Notes: generated by a model not told the origin, from the sequence alone. Shown: positions 23,279-31,958, counted from the first letter of the stretch. The stretch: 45,888 nt of DNA from Candidatus Bipolaricaulota bacterium (GCA_026982655.1 JALSGO010000139.1:1-45888); one strand, 5' to 3'. Program-made: numbers and translations.

Positions 23279-23644
23279 TCAGCCGGAGGACTCCTCCACC
23301 CAGGTGAGTCGGGCCATCTCCGCGCCGTCGCCGCGGCGGGGCGGCAGCTTCAGCACCCGGGTGTAGCCCCCGGGGCGGTCCTTGTAGCGCGGCCCGATCT
23401 CCTCGAAGAGCTTCTTGACGGCCTGCTTGTCCTGAAGCACGCGGAAGGCCATCCGCCGGTTGTGGGTGGTGTCCTCCTTCGCCCAGGTGACCAGTTTTTC
23501 CGCCAATACCTGGCTCTCCTTGGCCCGGGCGACGGTGGTGTCCACCTTGCCATGGGCGATCAAAGCTTTCACCTGACCGGCGAGCATCCGCTTCCGGTGC
23601 GAGGGCTGCCGTCCGAGCTTTCGGCCTTTCTTCTTGTGCCGCAT
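23279..23644 (-). CDS. rplQ: Ribosomal protein L17
   Basis: A 121-residue 50S protein near the peptide exit tunnel. MRHKKKGRKLGRQPSHRKRM is the family N-terminus, and RPGGYTRVLKLPPRRGDGA the conserved C-terminal part. It has the usual place as last gene of the alpha operon, except that transporter genes follow without a break. Confidence 0.95.
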   Translation of the reverse strand: MRHKKKGRKLGRQPSHRKRMLAGQVKALIAHGKVDTTVARAKESQVLAEKLVTWAKEDTTHNRRMAFRVLQDKQAVKKLFEEIGPRYKDRPGGYTRVLKLPPRRGDGAEMARLTWVEESSG

Positions 23645-23678
23645 TCCCGATCCCTTCCTCTCGTCGGCTTAGCAATCC

Positions 23679-24668
23679 CTAGTCCGCAGGCTCCCGCTTG
23701 CGCCGACCGCTGGGCAGTTCGTACCCCAGCTCCTGGAGTCGCTCCTCCACCTTGATAAGCGTCTTCTCCCCGAACTTGTGGATGTCTAAGATCTCTTCAC
23801 GGGTGTGCTGGAGCAGATCCCCCAGGGTGATGATGTTCTTCTCCCGGAGGAGGTTGCAGGCCCGCTTGTCGAAGCCCAGCTCCTCCAGGGGGGTCTCCAT
23901 CCGGCGCAGCTCCTCCTCGGTCTCTTGAGCCTGGGCGAAGGGGTGCGGAGTGAACTCCGAGAAGAGCTGGAAGTGCTGGATCAAGATCTGTGCCGCGTGG
24001 TGAAGGGCCTCCTCCGGTCGCACCGCACCGTTCGTCTCGATCTCGAGGACCAAGCGGTCCAAGCCGGATCGCTTGTCCTGGCGGGTCTCCTCCACCACGA
24101 AATTGACCCTTCGTACGGGGGAGAAGTCGGAGTCCACGGCGATCACGCCTAGGGGCATGTCCTCCTTCTTGTTGCGCTCGGCGGAGCGATACCCGAAGCC
24201 CGTCTCGACCTCCATCTCGATCTCGAGCTGCCCTCCCTCGTCGAGGGTGGCGATGTGGAGATCTTTGTTGAGGATCTCCACCCCGGAGGGGACCTCGATC
24301 TGTCCCGCGGTCACTTCTCCGGGCCCCTCGGCGATGAGCACGAACCGTCGCAGCTCGTCGCCCCCGTGCGTGATGCGAATCGCCAGCTCCTTGAGGTTCA
24401 AGATGATCTCGAGGATCGTCTCCTTGACGCCGGGGATCGTGTCGAACTCGTGGTACTTGCCGCTGAAGCGCACGCGGGTGACCGCCGCGCCGGGGATGGA
24501 CGAGAGCAGCACCCGGCGCAGGGCGTTCCCCACGGTCGTGCCGTAGCCCCGCTCCAGCGGCTCCACCACGAAGCGCCCGTAGGTCTCCTCCAGCTCGTCT
24601 ACCTTGATCTCCGGGATGATGGGGCCGGCTGGGGCCATCTCGGCCTGGGTCTTCATCGTCGTGCCCAT
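23679..24668 (-). CDS. rpoA: RNA polymerase alpha subunit
   Basis: A 329-residue alpha subunit. The N-terminal dimerisation domain has FVVEPLERGYGTTVGNALRRVLLSS, given here in parts: EPLERGYG and NALRRVLLSS. The C-terminal domain (about 255-315) has LREKNIITLGDLLQ and the two helix-hairpin-helix motifs that bind UP elements and activators. Length is normal. GAGGAG lies upstream of the ATG; a second ATG four codons in is possible. Confidence 0.96.
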   Translation of the reverse strand: MGTTMKTQAEMAPAGPIIPEIKVDELEETYGRFVVEPLERGYGTTVGNALRRVLLSSIPGAAVTRVRFSGKYHEFDTIPGVKETILEIILNLKELAIRITHGGDELRRFVLIAEGPGEVTAGQIEVPSGVEILNKDLHIATLDEGGQLEIEMEVETGFGYRSAERNKKEDMPLGVIAVDSDFSPVRRVNFVVEETRQDKRSGLDRLVLEIETNGAVRPEEALHHAAQILIQHFQLFSEFTPHPFAQAQETEEELRRMETPLEELGFDKRACNLLREKNIITLGDLLQHTREEILDIHKFGEKTLIKVEERLQELGYELPSGRRKREPAD

Positions 24669-24699
24669 GCTCCTCTTCTCCTCCTCGCATTTGCCCGCA

Positions 24700-25326
24700 T
24701 CATCGCGAGTAGAACTCCACGATCAAGTTCATCTGGACGGATTCGCGCAGCTCGTCCACCTTGGGCTTGTCTACCACGCGGATCTGGCCGTTCTGACGCT
24801 CCAGCCACTCGGGGATCGGCTCCTTCCGCTGCGCGACCTCCTCCATAATGGCTTTAATCCCCTTCTTGGCCAGCGAGTTCTCCTTGAAGGCGACCACGTC
24901 CCCGGGCCGAACCAGGAACGAGGGGATGTCCACCCGGCGCCCGTTCACCCAGACGTGGCCGTGGTTGATGAGCTGGCGCGCCTGATCCCGCGAGGAGGCC
25001 AAGCCCCCCCGATACAGGACGTTGTCGAGCCGCCGCTCCAGAAGCTCCAGGAGCATGTCGCCCGTAACCCCCTTGACCTTCTTGGCCAGCTCCATGTAGC
25101 GCAAAAATTGCCGCTCCCGGACGCCGTACATCCTCTTGAGCTTCTGCTTCTCCCGCAGGCGCTGGGCGTATTGGGAGGTGCGCCGCCACCCGCCGCGGTG
25201 GACCCCCGGCGGGTAGTTGCGCCGCGTCACGGGGCACTTCTCCGTTAAGCACTTCGCGCCCTTCAAAAAGAGCTTCTGCCCCTCGCGCCGGCACAGTTTA
25301 CACTTCGGTCCCGTATATCGGCCCAT
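24700..25326 (-). CDS. rpsD: Ribosomal protein S4 (zinc-binding form)
   Basis: A 208-residue primary 16S rRNA-binding protein. The N-terminus has CKLCRREGQKLFLKGAKC..KC, a four-cysteine zinc site (C+ form). The S4 RNA-binding domain follows (RLDNVLYRGGLASSRDQARQ, split at GG). In many bacteria S4 represses the alpha operon; no operator was sought here. Confidence 0.95.
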   Translation of the reverse strand: MGRYTGPKCKLCRREGQKLFLKGAKCLTEKCPVTRRNYPPGVHRGGWRRTSQYAQRLREKQKLKRMYGVRERQFLRYMELAKKVKGVTGDMLLELLERRLDNVLYRGGLASSRDQARQLINHGHVWVNGRRVDIPSFLVRPGDVVAFKENSLAKKGIKAIMEEVAQRKEPIPEWLERQNGQIRVVDKPKVDELRESVQMNLIVEFYSR

Positions 25327-25357
25327 AGGGCGTTCCCTCCTGCTCTCTCAGATCCAA

Positions 25358-25687
25358 TTACGAGTGCGCCACCGGGGTGACGTTCTTGACGTCCTCGATG
25401 CGGAACGGGCTGTTTTTGAGGGCGTTGACCACGGAGTTGCGCCCCGAGCCCGTCCCGTCCACGGTGACGATCACGGATTTTATGCCGAACTCCTTCATCT
25501 TCTCGATGAGGCGGTCGGTGGCGAGCTGGGCCGCGTAGGGCGTGCCCTTCCGCGAGCCCTTGAAGCCCACCACGCCGGGACTGCTCCAGGCGAGCACGTT
25601 CCCCTCCAAGTCCGTGAGCGTGATGATCGTGTTGTTGTACGTCGCGTGCACGTGCACCCGTGCGCGATCGAGTTGCTTCTTCGCCAT
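25358..25687 (-). CDS. rpsK: Ribosomal protein S11, lacking the conserved C-terminal tail
   Basis: S11 lines the mRNA exit region of the 30S platform. The core (ATYNNTIITLTD, WSSPGVVGFKGSRKGTPYAAQ, GSGRNSVVNAL) is clear. The protein ends at NVTPVAHS, exactly where nearly all bacterial S11 continue with HNGCRPPKKRRV or close variants. It is 109 residues against about 129 usually, and the N-terminus is also short. Only 31 bases separate its stop from rpsD, and no frame there contains the missing tail, so a simple frameshift does not explain it. Confidence 0.92.
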   Translation of the reverse strand: MAKKQLDRARVHVHATYNNTIITLTDLEGNVLAWSSPGVVGFKGSRKGTPYAAQLATDRLIEKMKEFGIKSVIVTVDGTGSGRNSVVNALKNSPFRIEDVKNVTPVAHS

Positions 25688-25722
25688 CGTAAATCCCTCT
25701 CATGTAGCAGCGATGAGCGCTT

Positions 25723-26091
25723 CTAGCGCTTCTTTCCGGCCTTGGCCGGACGCGGTCCCTTCCAGGTGCGGGCGTTGGCCCGGGTCTTTTGGCCGCGCAC
25801 CGGCAGGCCCACCGTGTGGCGAAGTCCGCGGTAGCACTTGATCTGCTTCAGGCGGTCGATGTCGGACTTCACCTTCCGCCGCAGATCCCCCTCGATGAGG
25901 TAGTTCCCCTCGATCTCCCTGCGCAGCTCCGCGATCTCCGCTTCCGTAAGCTCGTGGACGCGCTTGTCGGGATCGATCCCCGTCTTGGCCAAGATGCGCT
26001 GGCTCGTGGGGCGCCCGATCCCGTAGATGTACGTGAGCGCCACCTCCACGCGCTTCTTGTTCGGCAAATCCACACCGGCAATCCGTGCCAC
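25723..26091 (-). CDS. rpsM: Ribosomal protein S13
   Basis: A 122-residue 30S head protein contacting the 50S subunit. [20 protein letters not shown], the YIYGIG turn, [18 protein letters not shown] and the basic tail [11 protein letters not shown] are diagnostic. It lies between rpmJ and rpsK, in standard order. Confidence 0.96.
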   Translation of the reverse strand: MARIAGVDLPNKKRVEVALTYIYGIGRPTSQRILAKTGIDPDKRVHELTEAEIAELRREIEGNYLIEGDLRRKVKSDIDRLKQIKCYRGLRHTVGLPVRGQKTRANARTWKGPRPAKAGKKR

Positions 26092-26112
26092 CCGTCTTCG
26101 CCCTCCTCGCGG

Positions 26113-26226
26113 TTACCCCTGCCGCTGCTTGTGCTTGGGGTTCTTGCAGATCACCATGAGCTTCCCGCCCCGCCGCACCAGCTGGCAGTGATCGCAGATC
26201 TTCTTCACCGAGCTTCGCACCTTCAT
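26113..26226 (-). CDS. rpmJ: Ribosomal protein L36 (zinc-binding form)
   Basis: A 37-residue protein, [20 protein letters not shown] then [17 protein letters not shown], with the Cys-x2-Cys...Cys...His zinc ribbon of the C+ form. The ATG at 26224-26226 gives the canonical MKVR start; another ATG two codons upstream is in frame. GAGG lies eight bases before the chosen ATG. Confidence 0.95.
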   Translation of the reverse strand: MKVRSSVKKICDHCQLVRRGGKLMVICKNPKHKQRQG

Positions 26227-26272
26227 CTCCATCGCCTCGCTTCGCTCCGCTTCGTCCCGTCGTCGTCTTCCA

Positions 26273-26491
26273 CTAGCTCTCGCGGTAGACGATCCGTCCC
26301 CGCGTCAGATCATAGGGAGTAAACTCCACAATCACCTTGTCGCCCGGCAAGATCTTGATGTAGTACTTGCGCATCCGACCCGACACGTGGCAGAGAGCTT
26401 CCCGACCGTCTTCGAGCTTCACCTTGAACGTCGAGCCGGGATAGGCCTCGACGACCTCCCCGCGCTGTCGAATCGTCTCTACCTTGCCGAT
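26273..26491 (-). CDS. infA: Translation initiation factor IF-1 with an ATC start codon
   Basis: IF-1 binds the 30S A site during initiation. The OB-fold sequence [19 protein letters not shown], then [19 protein letters not shown] and [15 protein letters not shown], is unmistakable. No ATG, GTG or TTG occurs in frame between the preceding map stop (26555) and the conserved region. The ATC at 26489-26491 is preceded by GGAGG at seven bases, and using it gives exactly 72 residues, with ten residues before the first conserved Gly as in E. coli IF-1. AUC start codons are very rare. A sequencing error is the alternative. Confidence 0.9.
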   Translation of the reverse strand: MGKVETIRQRGEVVEAYPGSTFKVKLEDGREALCHVSGRMRKYYIKILPGDKVIVEFTPYDLTRGRIVYRES

Positions 26492-26554
26492 GCTCTCCCC
26501 TCCTTCGCTCGCCTTCGCTTCGCCTGCCTTCCTCTCTGGGTTTTTTAGCTTACC

Positions 26555-27379
26555 CTAACCTAAGCTCACCCTTATCTCGTTTCCCGTCTTCGCCGCTACC
26601 TCCGTGGCTGTGGCCGTGGCCGTGAGCACCTCCGGCCCGTCGGCGGTGATGAGGACCATCTCCTCCACGTGGGCCGCCCGCTGGCCCCGGGGGGTGACCA
26701 CGGTCCAGCCGTCGGCCAAGACGCGCTCTTCCTCCTCGGGGGTCTCGTCGGGCTCGGCCCTCCAGACCATGGGCTCGATCGCGAGGACCATCCCGGCGCG
26801 CAGCTTGGGTCCCTTCCCGGGAGTCCCGTAGTTGGGCACCTGGGGGTCCTCGTGCATCGCCCGACCGATCCCGTGGCCCACGAAGCGCTTGGCGAAATTA
26901 TACCCGCGGCGCACCACATACGCCCCGATCGCGTGGGAGATGTCCCCCAAGCGGCCTCCGGCGCGGGCCGCGGCGATCCCCTGCGCGAGGGCCTCCCGGG
27001 CCACCTCGATCAGCTCAAGATCCTCCGCCCGGGGGCGGCCCACGATCACCGTGTCCGCCCGGTCGGCGAAGTACCCGTTCCGCTCGATCCCGATGTCGAT
27101 GGAGAGCACGTCCCCATCGCGCAACACCCGGTCATCCCGCGGGATCCCGTGGACGACCTCCTCGTTGACGGACGCACAGATCGTCGCGGGATACCCCTTG
27201 TAGCCCTTAAACGCGGAGCGGACTCCGGCCTCGCGCACCAGGCGCTCCGCGAGGCGATCGAGGTCGCCCGTGGAGACGCCGGGCCGCGCCGCCCGGAGCA
27301 ACTCCGCTAGAATCTCATTCAAGATCTGCGCGTTCTCGCGCAAGATCTCGATTTCACCCGCCGTCTTCAGGGGGATCAT
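26555..27379 (-). CDS. map: Methionine aminopeptidase type I
   Basis: It removes the initiator methionine from nascent proteins. Metal ligands can be placed at D in LSIDIG, D in ADRADT, H in FVGHGIG, E in AIEPMV and E in HVEEMVLIT. At 274 residues it is slightly longer than the E. coli enzyme because of an acidic insertion before the last strand (ETPEEEERVL) and a Thr/Ala-rich tail (LTATATATEV). The ATG overlaps the adk stop (ATGA), so the two are coupled. Confidence 0.95.
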   Translation of the reverse strand: MIPLKTAGEIEILRENAQILNEILAELLRAARPGVSTGDLDRLAERLVREAGVRSAFKGYKGYPATICASVNEEVVHGIPRDDRVLRDGDVLSIDIGIERNGYFADRADTVIVGRPRAEDLELIEVAREALAQGIAAARAGGRLGDISHAIGAYVVRRGYNFAKRFVGHGIGRAMHEDPQVPNYGTPGKGPKLRAGMVLAIEPMVWRAEPDETPEEEERVLADGWTVVTPRGQRAAHVEEMVLITADGPEVLTATATATEVAAKTGNEIRVSLG

Positions 27380-28065
27380 GGCGAACCCCCCGCACCCGCG
27401 CAGCGCCCCTCCAGGGCCCGCACGATCCGCCCAAAGACTTCCTCCACGGAACCCACACCGTCGATGGAGAGGAGGAGGCCCTTTTGGCGATAGGACTCGA
27501 TCAGCGGCTGCGCTTCTTGATTATACTGGACGTCGAACCGTTTTGCGACCACTTCGGGGGTGTCGTCCGAGCGCTGGGTGAGCTTCTCCCCGCAGGCGTC
27601 GCAGATCTCGTCGCGCTGCGGCGGCTGCGTCAAGAGGTTGTAGACCCGACCGCACCTCTCGCACACGCGGCGGGCGCTCAAGCGCCGCACTACCTCCTCG
27701 CGGGGGACGTCGATCAGCAGGGCCACGTCGATGGACGTGATCCCCTCGAGGGCCTGAGCCTGCGCTAGGTTGCGGGGAAAGCCGTCGAGCAGGAAGCCCT
27801 TCCCTCCCTCGACCTCGATCTTCTGAAGGGCCTCCCGGATCAAGGCCACGACGAGTTCATGGGGTACGAGCTCGCCGCGGTCCATGTACGCTTTGGCCTG
27901 CCGCCCCAGGGGAGTCCCCTCCCGCACGGCGGCCCTTAGGAGATCGCCCGTCACGATGAGCGGCAGATCGAGATGGCGGGCCAAGCGTTCGGCCTGGGTG
28001 CCCTTCCCGGCCCCCGGCGGCCCCAAGAGGACGATCCTCTTTGCCCCCGCACAGCCCATGGCCAT
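27376..28065 (-). CDS. adk: Adenylate kinase with zinc-binding LID
   Basis: It interconverts ATP+AMP and 2 ADP. The P-loop GPPGAGKGT (about residues 15-23), GFLLDGFPRN (about 90-99) and the LID zinc site CERCG...CDACG are present. The zinc LID is typical of Gram-positive and thermophilic enzymes. Length is 229 residues, with a Gly/Ala-rich tail. It starts four bases after secY. Confidence 0.96.
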   Translation of the reverse strand: MAMGCAGAKRIVLLGPPGAGKGTQAERLARHLDLPLIVTGDLLRAAVREGTPLGRQAKAYMDRGELVPHELVVALIREALQKIEVEGGKGFLLDGFPRNLAQAQALEGITSIDVALLIDVPREEVVRRLSARRVCERCGRVYNLLTQPPQRDEICDACGEKLTQRSDDTPEVVAKRFDVQYNQEAQPLIESYRQKGLLLSIDGVGSVEEVFGRIVRALEGRCAGAGGSP

Positions 28066-28069
28066 GGCG

Positions 28070-29416
28070 TCAGCCCCGCCGCCCTCCCAGGACCGCGCCG
28101 CCCTTGCGGATCAGGCTCTCGTAGTGGCGCTCCACCATGTGGGCCTCGATCTGCTTGATCGTGTCCACCGCCACGCCGACGGCGATCAAGACCGAGGTCC
28201 CGCCCAGGGCGAAGGCGACCTGCAGGGCACCGCCGCTCAAGTTGAGCACGATGAACGGCAGCAGCGCGATGATCACCAAGAAGAGGCCGCCGATGGTGAG
28301 CAGCCGGGTCTGGATTCGCTCCAGGTAGTCCGCGGTCGGCTTGCCCGGTCGGATCCCGGGGATGAAGCCCCCCCAGCGCCGCAGGTTGTCCGCCAGATCT
28401 TGCGGGTTGAAGACGATCGCGCTGTAGAAGTAGGTGAAGAAGAAGATCAACACCCCATAGAGGAGGAGGTAGAACCAGCCGCCGGCCTGGATGTCGTTGC
28501 TCAGGACCTGGAGGAACTCCGGCCCTCGGTTGATAAGACTCTGCACCGCGGGGATCTGGAGCAACGTCTGGGGCAACGTGAGAATCGCTGCAGCGAAGAT
28601 GATGGGGATGACCCCTCCTTGGTTTACGGCAAAGGGGATGAAGGTGTTCTGGCCGCCGTAGACGCGGCCGCGCACCACCCGTTTGGCGTACTGGATCTCC
28701 ACCCGTCGCGCCCCGAGCTGCACCAGGATGACCCCCACCACCACCGCGACGAAGACCAAGAGCAGGATGGGAGCCCAGATCGGGTTGACCCCTCCGGCGG
28801 GACCGAAGGCTTGCACGGCGTTGGCGATAAGGGGTGGGTAGCCGGCCAGGATCCCGGCCATGATGATCATAGAGACCCCTCGCCCGATCCCGTTCTCCGT
28901 GATCCGCTCGCCCAACCACATCAGGAACATCGTCCCCGTGGTGAGCCCCACCACGGAGGTGAAGTAGAACAGCCCGGGCGAGACGTCGGGGAGGAGCAGC
29001 CCCTGACTGGCGATGACGTAGCTTACCCCCATCGCCTGCAGCAGCGCCAGCCCCACCGTGCCATAGCGGGTATAGCGGTTCAGGACCCGTCGCCCTTCAT
29101 CCCCCTGTTTCTGCAGTTCCTTCAGATAGGGGATCACGGCCTGCAACAGGCTCATGATAATCGAGGCGTTGATGTACGGGATCACGCCCAAGGCGAAGAT
29201 CGAGAAGTTCTCGAACGCTCCGCCGGTGAAGAGGTTGACGAACCCTAAGATCCCCCCGCCCAGCGCCTGCTCGAAGAAAGTCGCTAGCTGAGCGGAGTCG
29301 ACCCCGGGCACGGGGATCCAAACCCCGAAGCGGAAGACGGCGAAGGCACCCAGGGTGAACAGAATGCGCTTGCGAACCTCCGGGATGGTGAACGCTTGAA
29401 GGATCCCTTCGAACAT
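28070..29416 (-). CDS. secY: Protein translocase subunit SecY
   Basis: The 448-residue channel protein of the Sec translocon has ten hydrophobic spans. FRFGVWIPVPGVD near the N-terminus, the plug/TM2 region GGAFENFSIFALGVIPYINASI in parts (FSIFALGVIPYI), GRVYGGQNTFIPFAVNQGGVIPIIFA (NQGGVIPIIFA) and IRPGKPTADYL are typical. The ATG directly abuts the rplO stop codon. It exports the signal-peptide proteins such as the PKD cluster. Confidence 0.96.
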   Translation of the reverse strand: MFEGILQAFTIPEVRKRILFTLGAFAVFRFGVWIPVPGVDSAQLATFFEQALGGGILGFVNLFTGGAFENFSIFALGVIPYINASIIMSLLQAVIPYLKELQKQGDEGRRVLNRYTRYGTVGLALLQAMGVSYVIASQGLLLPDVSPGLFYFTSVVGLTTGTMFLMWLGERITENGIGRGVSMIIMAGILAGYPPLIANAVQAFGPAGGVNPIWAPILLLVFVAVVVGVILVQLGARRVEIQYAKRVVRGRVYGGQNTFIPFAVNQGGVIPIIFAAAILTLPQTLLQIPAVQSLINRGPEFLQVLSNDIQAGGWFYLLLYGVLIFFFTYFYSAIVFNPQDLADNLRRWGGFIPGIRPGKPTADYLERIQTRLLTIGGLFLVIIALLPFIVLNLSGGALQVAFALGGTSVLIAVGVAVDTIKQIEAHMVERHYESLIRKGGAVLGGRRG

Positions 29417-29938
29417 CTACGGCTCCCCTTGATCCGAATCCGAGGTTGTACTCGAAGCTCTCTCATCGGGGGCAGGGCCCCGACCTCGTCGTCGCAGGAC
29501 GATCGCCTGGCCTCCGGCCTCCTCGATCTTGCGGATCGCCTTCTTCGAGAAGCTGTGGGCCTTGATCGTGAGGGCCTTGGCGCACCGCCCTCGACCGAGG
29601 ACCTTCACCCCGTCCTTGATCTCCTTGATGAGGCCGTGTTCGAGGAGCTTTTCCGGGGTGATCTCCTCCCCCTCCTCGAACTTCTCGGCGATCACGTCGA
29701 GGTTCACATAGGCGTACTGCCGGCGGGTGGGGTTCTTAAACCCCCGCTTGGGGATCCGCTTCCAGAGGGGGGTTTGCCCGCCTTCGAAGCCCGGGGGCAT
29801 CTTGAAGCCCGCGCGGGCCGTCTGGCCCTTGCCCCCGCGGCCCGCATAGGTCCCGTGCCCGGAGCCGTCCCCTCGGCCTACGCGTTTCCTTGGGCGCAGG
29901 CTGCCGGGCGCAGGCTTAAGGTTATCCAGCTTCCACAT
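29417..29938 (-). CDS. rplO: Ribosomal protein L15
   Basis: A 173-residue 50S protein. PGSLRPRKRVGRGDGSGHG, GRGGKGQTAR and GFEGGQTPLWKRIPKRGF are the family motifs. The last 20 residues (ASSTTSDSDQGEP) form an acidic, low-complexity extension beyond the usual length. Its start overlaps the end of rpsE; rpmD (L30), which normally lies between these genes, is absent. Confidence 0.95.
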   Translation of the reverse strand: MWKLDNLKPAPGSLRPRKRVGRGDGSGHGTYAGRGGKGQTARAGFKMPPGFEGGQTPLWKRIPKRGFKNPTRRQYAYVNLDVIAEKFEEGEEITPEKLLEHGLIKEIKDGVKVLGRGRCAKALTIKAHSFSKKAIRKIEEAGGQAIVLRRRGRGPAPDERASSTTSDSDQGEP

Positions 29939-30452
29939 GGAGGACCTCCTTGACGTCGCGGTCCCGCAGGCGGGCGACCTCCTCCACGGTGCGCAGCTGT
30001 TTGAGCCCTTCCAGGGTCGCCCGGGCCAGCGTGAGCGGGTTCGTCGACCCGAGGGCTTTGGTCAACACGTCTCGGACCCCCGCAAGCCGGAGGATGGTCC
30101 CCACCGTCGCCCCGGCGATGATCCCCGTGCCCGGATACGCGGGCTTGAGCAGCACCCGAGCTGCCTTGAACTCCCCGATCACGGCATGGGGGATCGTCCC
30201 GTTGACGATGGGCACCTGGACGAGATGGCCCTTGGCGTCCCGGATCGCTTGTTGGATCGCGGCCGGGATCTCGCGGGTGTTCCCCTTCCCCAGGCCCACG
30301 CGGCCCTTGCCGTCGCCCACCACGACCGTGACGCGGAAACTGAGGTTCTTTCCGCCCTTGACGACCTTGGAGACCCGGCGGATCTCGATCACTTCGCTCT
30401 GGAACTCGGACGGCTGTTCGTCTCGCCTTCTCCCTCTCATACGCGGCCTCAA
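29922..30452 (-). CDS. rpsE: Ribosomal protein S5
   Basis: A 176-residue 30S protein involved in decoding accuracy. [34 protein letters not shown] and [23 protein letters not shown] (given in part: GVRDVLTK) are conserved. The start is 30452, overlapping the rplR stop; an in-frame ATG at 30440 is also possible. Confidence 0.95.
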   Translation of the reverse strand: MRPRMRGRRRDEQPSEFQSEVIEIRRVSKVVKGGKNLSFRVTVVVGDGKGRVGLGKGNTREIPAAIQQAIRDAKGHLVQVPIVNGTIPHAVIGEFKAARVLLKPAYPGTGIIAGATVGTILRLAGVRDVLTKALGSTNPLTLARATLEGLKQLRTVEEVARLRDRDVKEVLHVEAG

Positions 30453-30817
30453 AAGATAAGCCCCCCTTCTCGGGCGCTGTCGGCGAGCGCTTGGACGACC
30501 CCGTGGTAGGGGTAGCCGCTCCGGTCGAAGACCACCTTCTCGATCCCCTTCTCCCGGGCGCGCTCCGCCAGCAACTTCCCCACTTCCTTCGCCGCCTCCC
30601 GGTTCGGCCCGCGCACCCGATCCCGAAGCTCCCGATCGAGCGTGGAGACGTACACCAGCGTGTGCCCGCTCTGATCGTCGATGAGCTGGGCGTAGAGGTG
30701 CCTCAGGCTCTTGTAGACGCAGAGCCGGGGCCGTTCGGGGGTGCCCATCACCTTCTTGCGCACCCGTCGGTGGCGGCGCACCCGTCGTTCGTGCCTCGTC
30801 CTCAGCTTCTGTGCCAT
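30449..30817 (-). CDS. rplR: Ribosomal protein L18
   Basis: A 122-residue protein that binds 5S rRNA with L5. [34 protein letters not shown] and [24 protein letters not shown] (end GGLIF) are conserved. There is a 57-base gap to rplF, in which I see nothing. Confidence 0.95.
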   Translation of the reverse strand: MAQKLRTRHERRVRRHRRVRKKVMGTPERPRLCVYKSLRHLYAQLIDDQSGHTLVYVSTLDRELRDRVRGPNREAAKEVGKLLAERAREKGIEKVVFDRSGYPYHGVVQALADSAREGGLIF

Positions 30818-30874
30818 GATTCCACTCCGTCCCGTCTCCGTAGAGAAGCCCCCGGCGCTTTTAGGCTAGGCTAT

Positions 30875-31447
30875 CTATCCGGTCGCGCCCGCGAGCTTGC
30901 CCTCCTTGCGGAGGATTTGCTCGTCCGCGTAGCGGATCCCCGTGCCCTTGTAGGGCTCCGGCTTGCGGAACGCGCGGATCTCCGCGGCCACCTCGCCGAC
31001 GAGCTGCTTGTCGGGGCTCCTCAAGATGATTTCGGCCTCCACGCCCCCGGCGCGCACCTCGTTCACCTCGACGCTCACGCCTTCGGGAACCCGATAGTGC
31101 ACCGGGTGGCTGTAGCCGATCTCGAGCACGAGTTCTTGGCCCTGTAGTCGGGCTCGATACCCCAATCCCACGAGCTGGAGCCGCTTCTCGTACGGCTGCT
31201 GGACCCCCTGGACCATGTTGGCGATCAACGAGCGATAGAGGCCGTGCCGGGCCTTGTGAGCCTTCTCCTCGCCTTTGCGCTCGACGCGCACGACGCCGTC
31301 CTCGACGATCACGTCGACGTACTGCGGCTCGTAGCGCTGCGTAAGCCGCCCGGACGGGCCCTCCACCACCACCTGGGCCCCTTGGGGGTCGACCGTGACC
31401 TTGACGCCCTCGGGAATGGGTATCGGCTTGCGTCCGATCCGCGACAT
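30875..31447 (-). CDS. rplF: Ribosomal protein L6
   Basis: A 190-residue 50S protein near the factor-binding centre. MSRIGRKPIPIPEGVKV, GLYRSLIANMVQGV, GLGYRA and RKPEPYKGTGIRYADE are diagnostic. Two repeated L6 domains are of normal length. Confidence 0.96.
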   Translation of the reverse strand: MSRIGRKPIPIPEGVKVTVDPQGAQVVVEGPSGRLTQRYEPQYVDVIVEDGVVRVERKGEEKAHKARHGLYRSLIANMVQGVQQPYEKRLQLVGLGYRARLQGQELVLEIGYSHPVHYRVPEGVSVEVNEVRAGGVEAEIILRSPDKQLVGEVAAEIRAFRKPEPYKGTGIRYADEQILRKEGKLAGATG

Positions 31448-31485
31448 CTCTTACTCCCCCCTGCCCTTCGCACGCATAATAGAAA

Positions 31486-31956
31486 TCACCAGACGTAGCA
31501 GAGCACCTCTCCGCCGATGCGGCGCCTGCGGGCCTCCTGCCCCGTCATGATCCCCTGGGACGTGGAGAGGATGGAGATTCCCAGCCCCCCCAGCACGGAA
31601 GGGATCTCCTCGACCCCGACATAGACCCGTCGTCCCGGCTTGCTCACCCGTTGGAGGCCTCGGATGACCCGCTCCCGTCCCCGCTTCCCCTTGTACTTGA
31701 GCACCAGCGTCAGCGTCTTCTTGGCCCCCTCTGTGCGCACCCGGTAGTCCTCGATGAACCCCTCCTCCTTGAGGATACGAGCGATCTCTTCCTTCATCTT
31801 GGAAGAGGGGAGGCTCACCTCGGGGTGGTATCGCTCTTGAGCGTTGCGAATCCGGGTGAGCATGTCCGCGATCGGGTCGCTCAGCCAGACGGTCTTCACC
31901 CGCTTGACGGGGCGTTGTTTCACTCGGGCTCCTCGACTGCCTCGGGTCGCGGCCAT
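31486..31956 (-). CDS. rpsH: Ribosomal protein S8 with an N-terminal extension
   Basis: A 156-residue protein; SDPIADMLTRIRNAQ begins only at about residue 26, whereas S8 usually starts two to four residues before it. The extension (AATRGSRGARVKQRPVKRVK) is strongly basic. The end VGGLGISILSTSQGIMTGQEAR, in part STSQGIMTGQEAR, and GGEVLCYVW is canonical. The chosen ATG is two bases after the rpsN stop; the longer frame upstream lies inside rpsN. No ATG, GTG or TTG closer to the S8 core is clearly better, but a downstream GTG remains possible. Confidence 0.92.
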   Translation of the reverse strand: MAATRGSRGARVKQRPVKRVKTVWLSDPIADMLTRIRNAQERYHPEVSLPSSKMKEEIARILKEEGFIEDYRVRTEGAKKTLTLVLKYKGKRGRERVIRGLQRVSKPGRRVYVGVEEIPSVLGGLGISILSTSQGIMTGQEARRRRIGGEVLCYVW

Positions 31957-31958
31957 GG

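Noticed and set aside
26540-26575. Hairpin AGCTTA...TAAGCT with an A-run between map and infA, as a terminator
   Set aside because: On the transcribed strand the stem is followed by A residues, not T residues, and only six base pairs form; the operon clearly continues.
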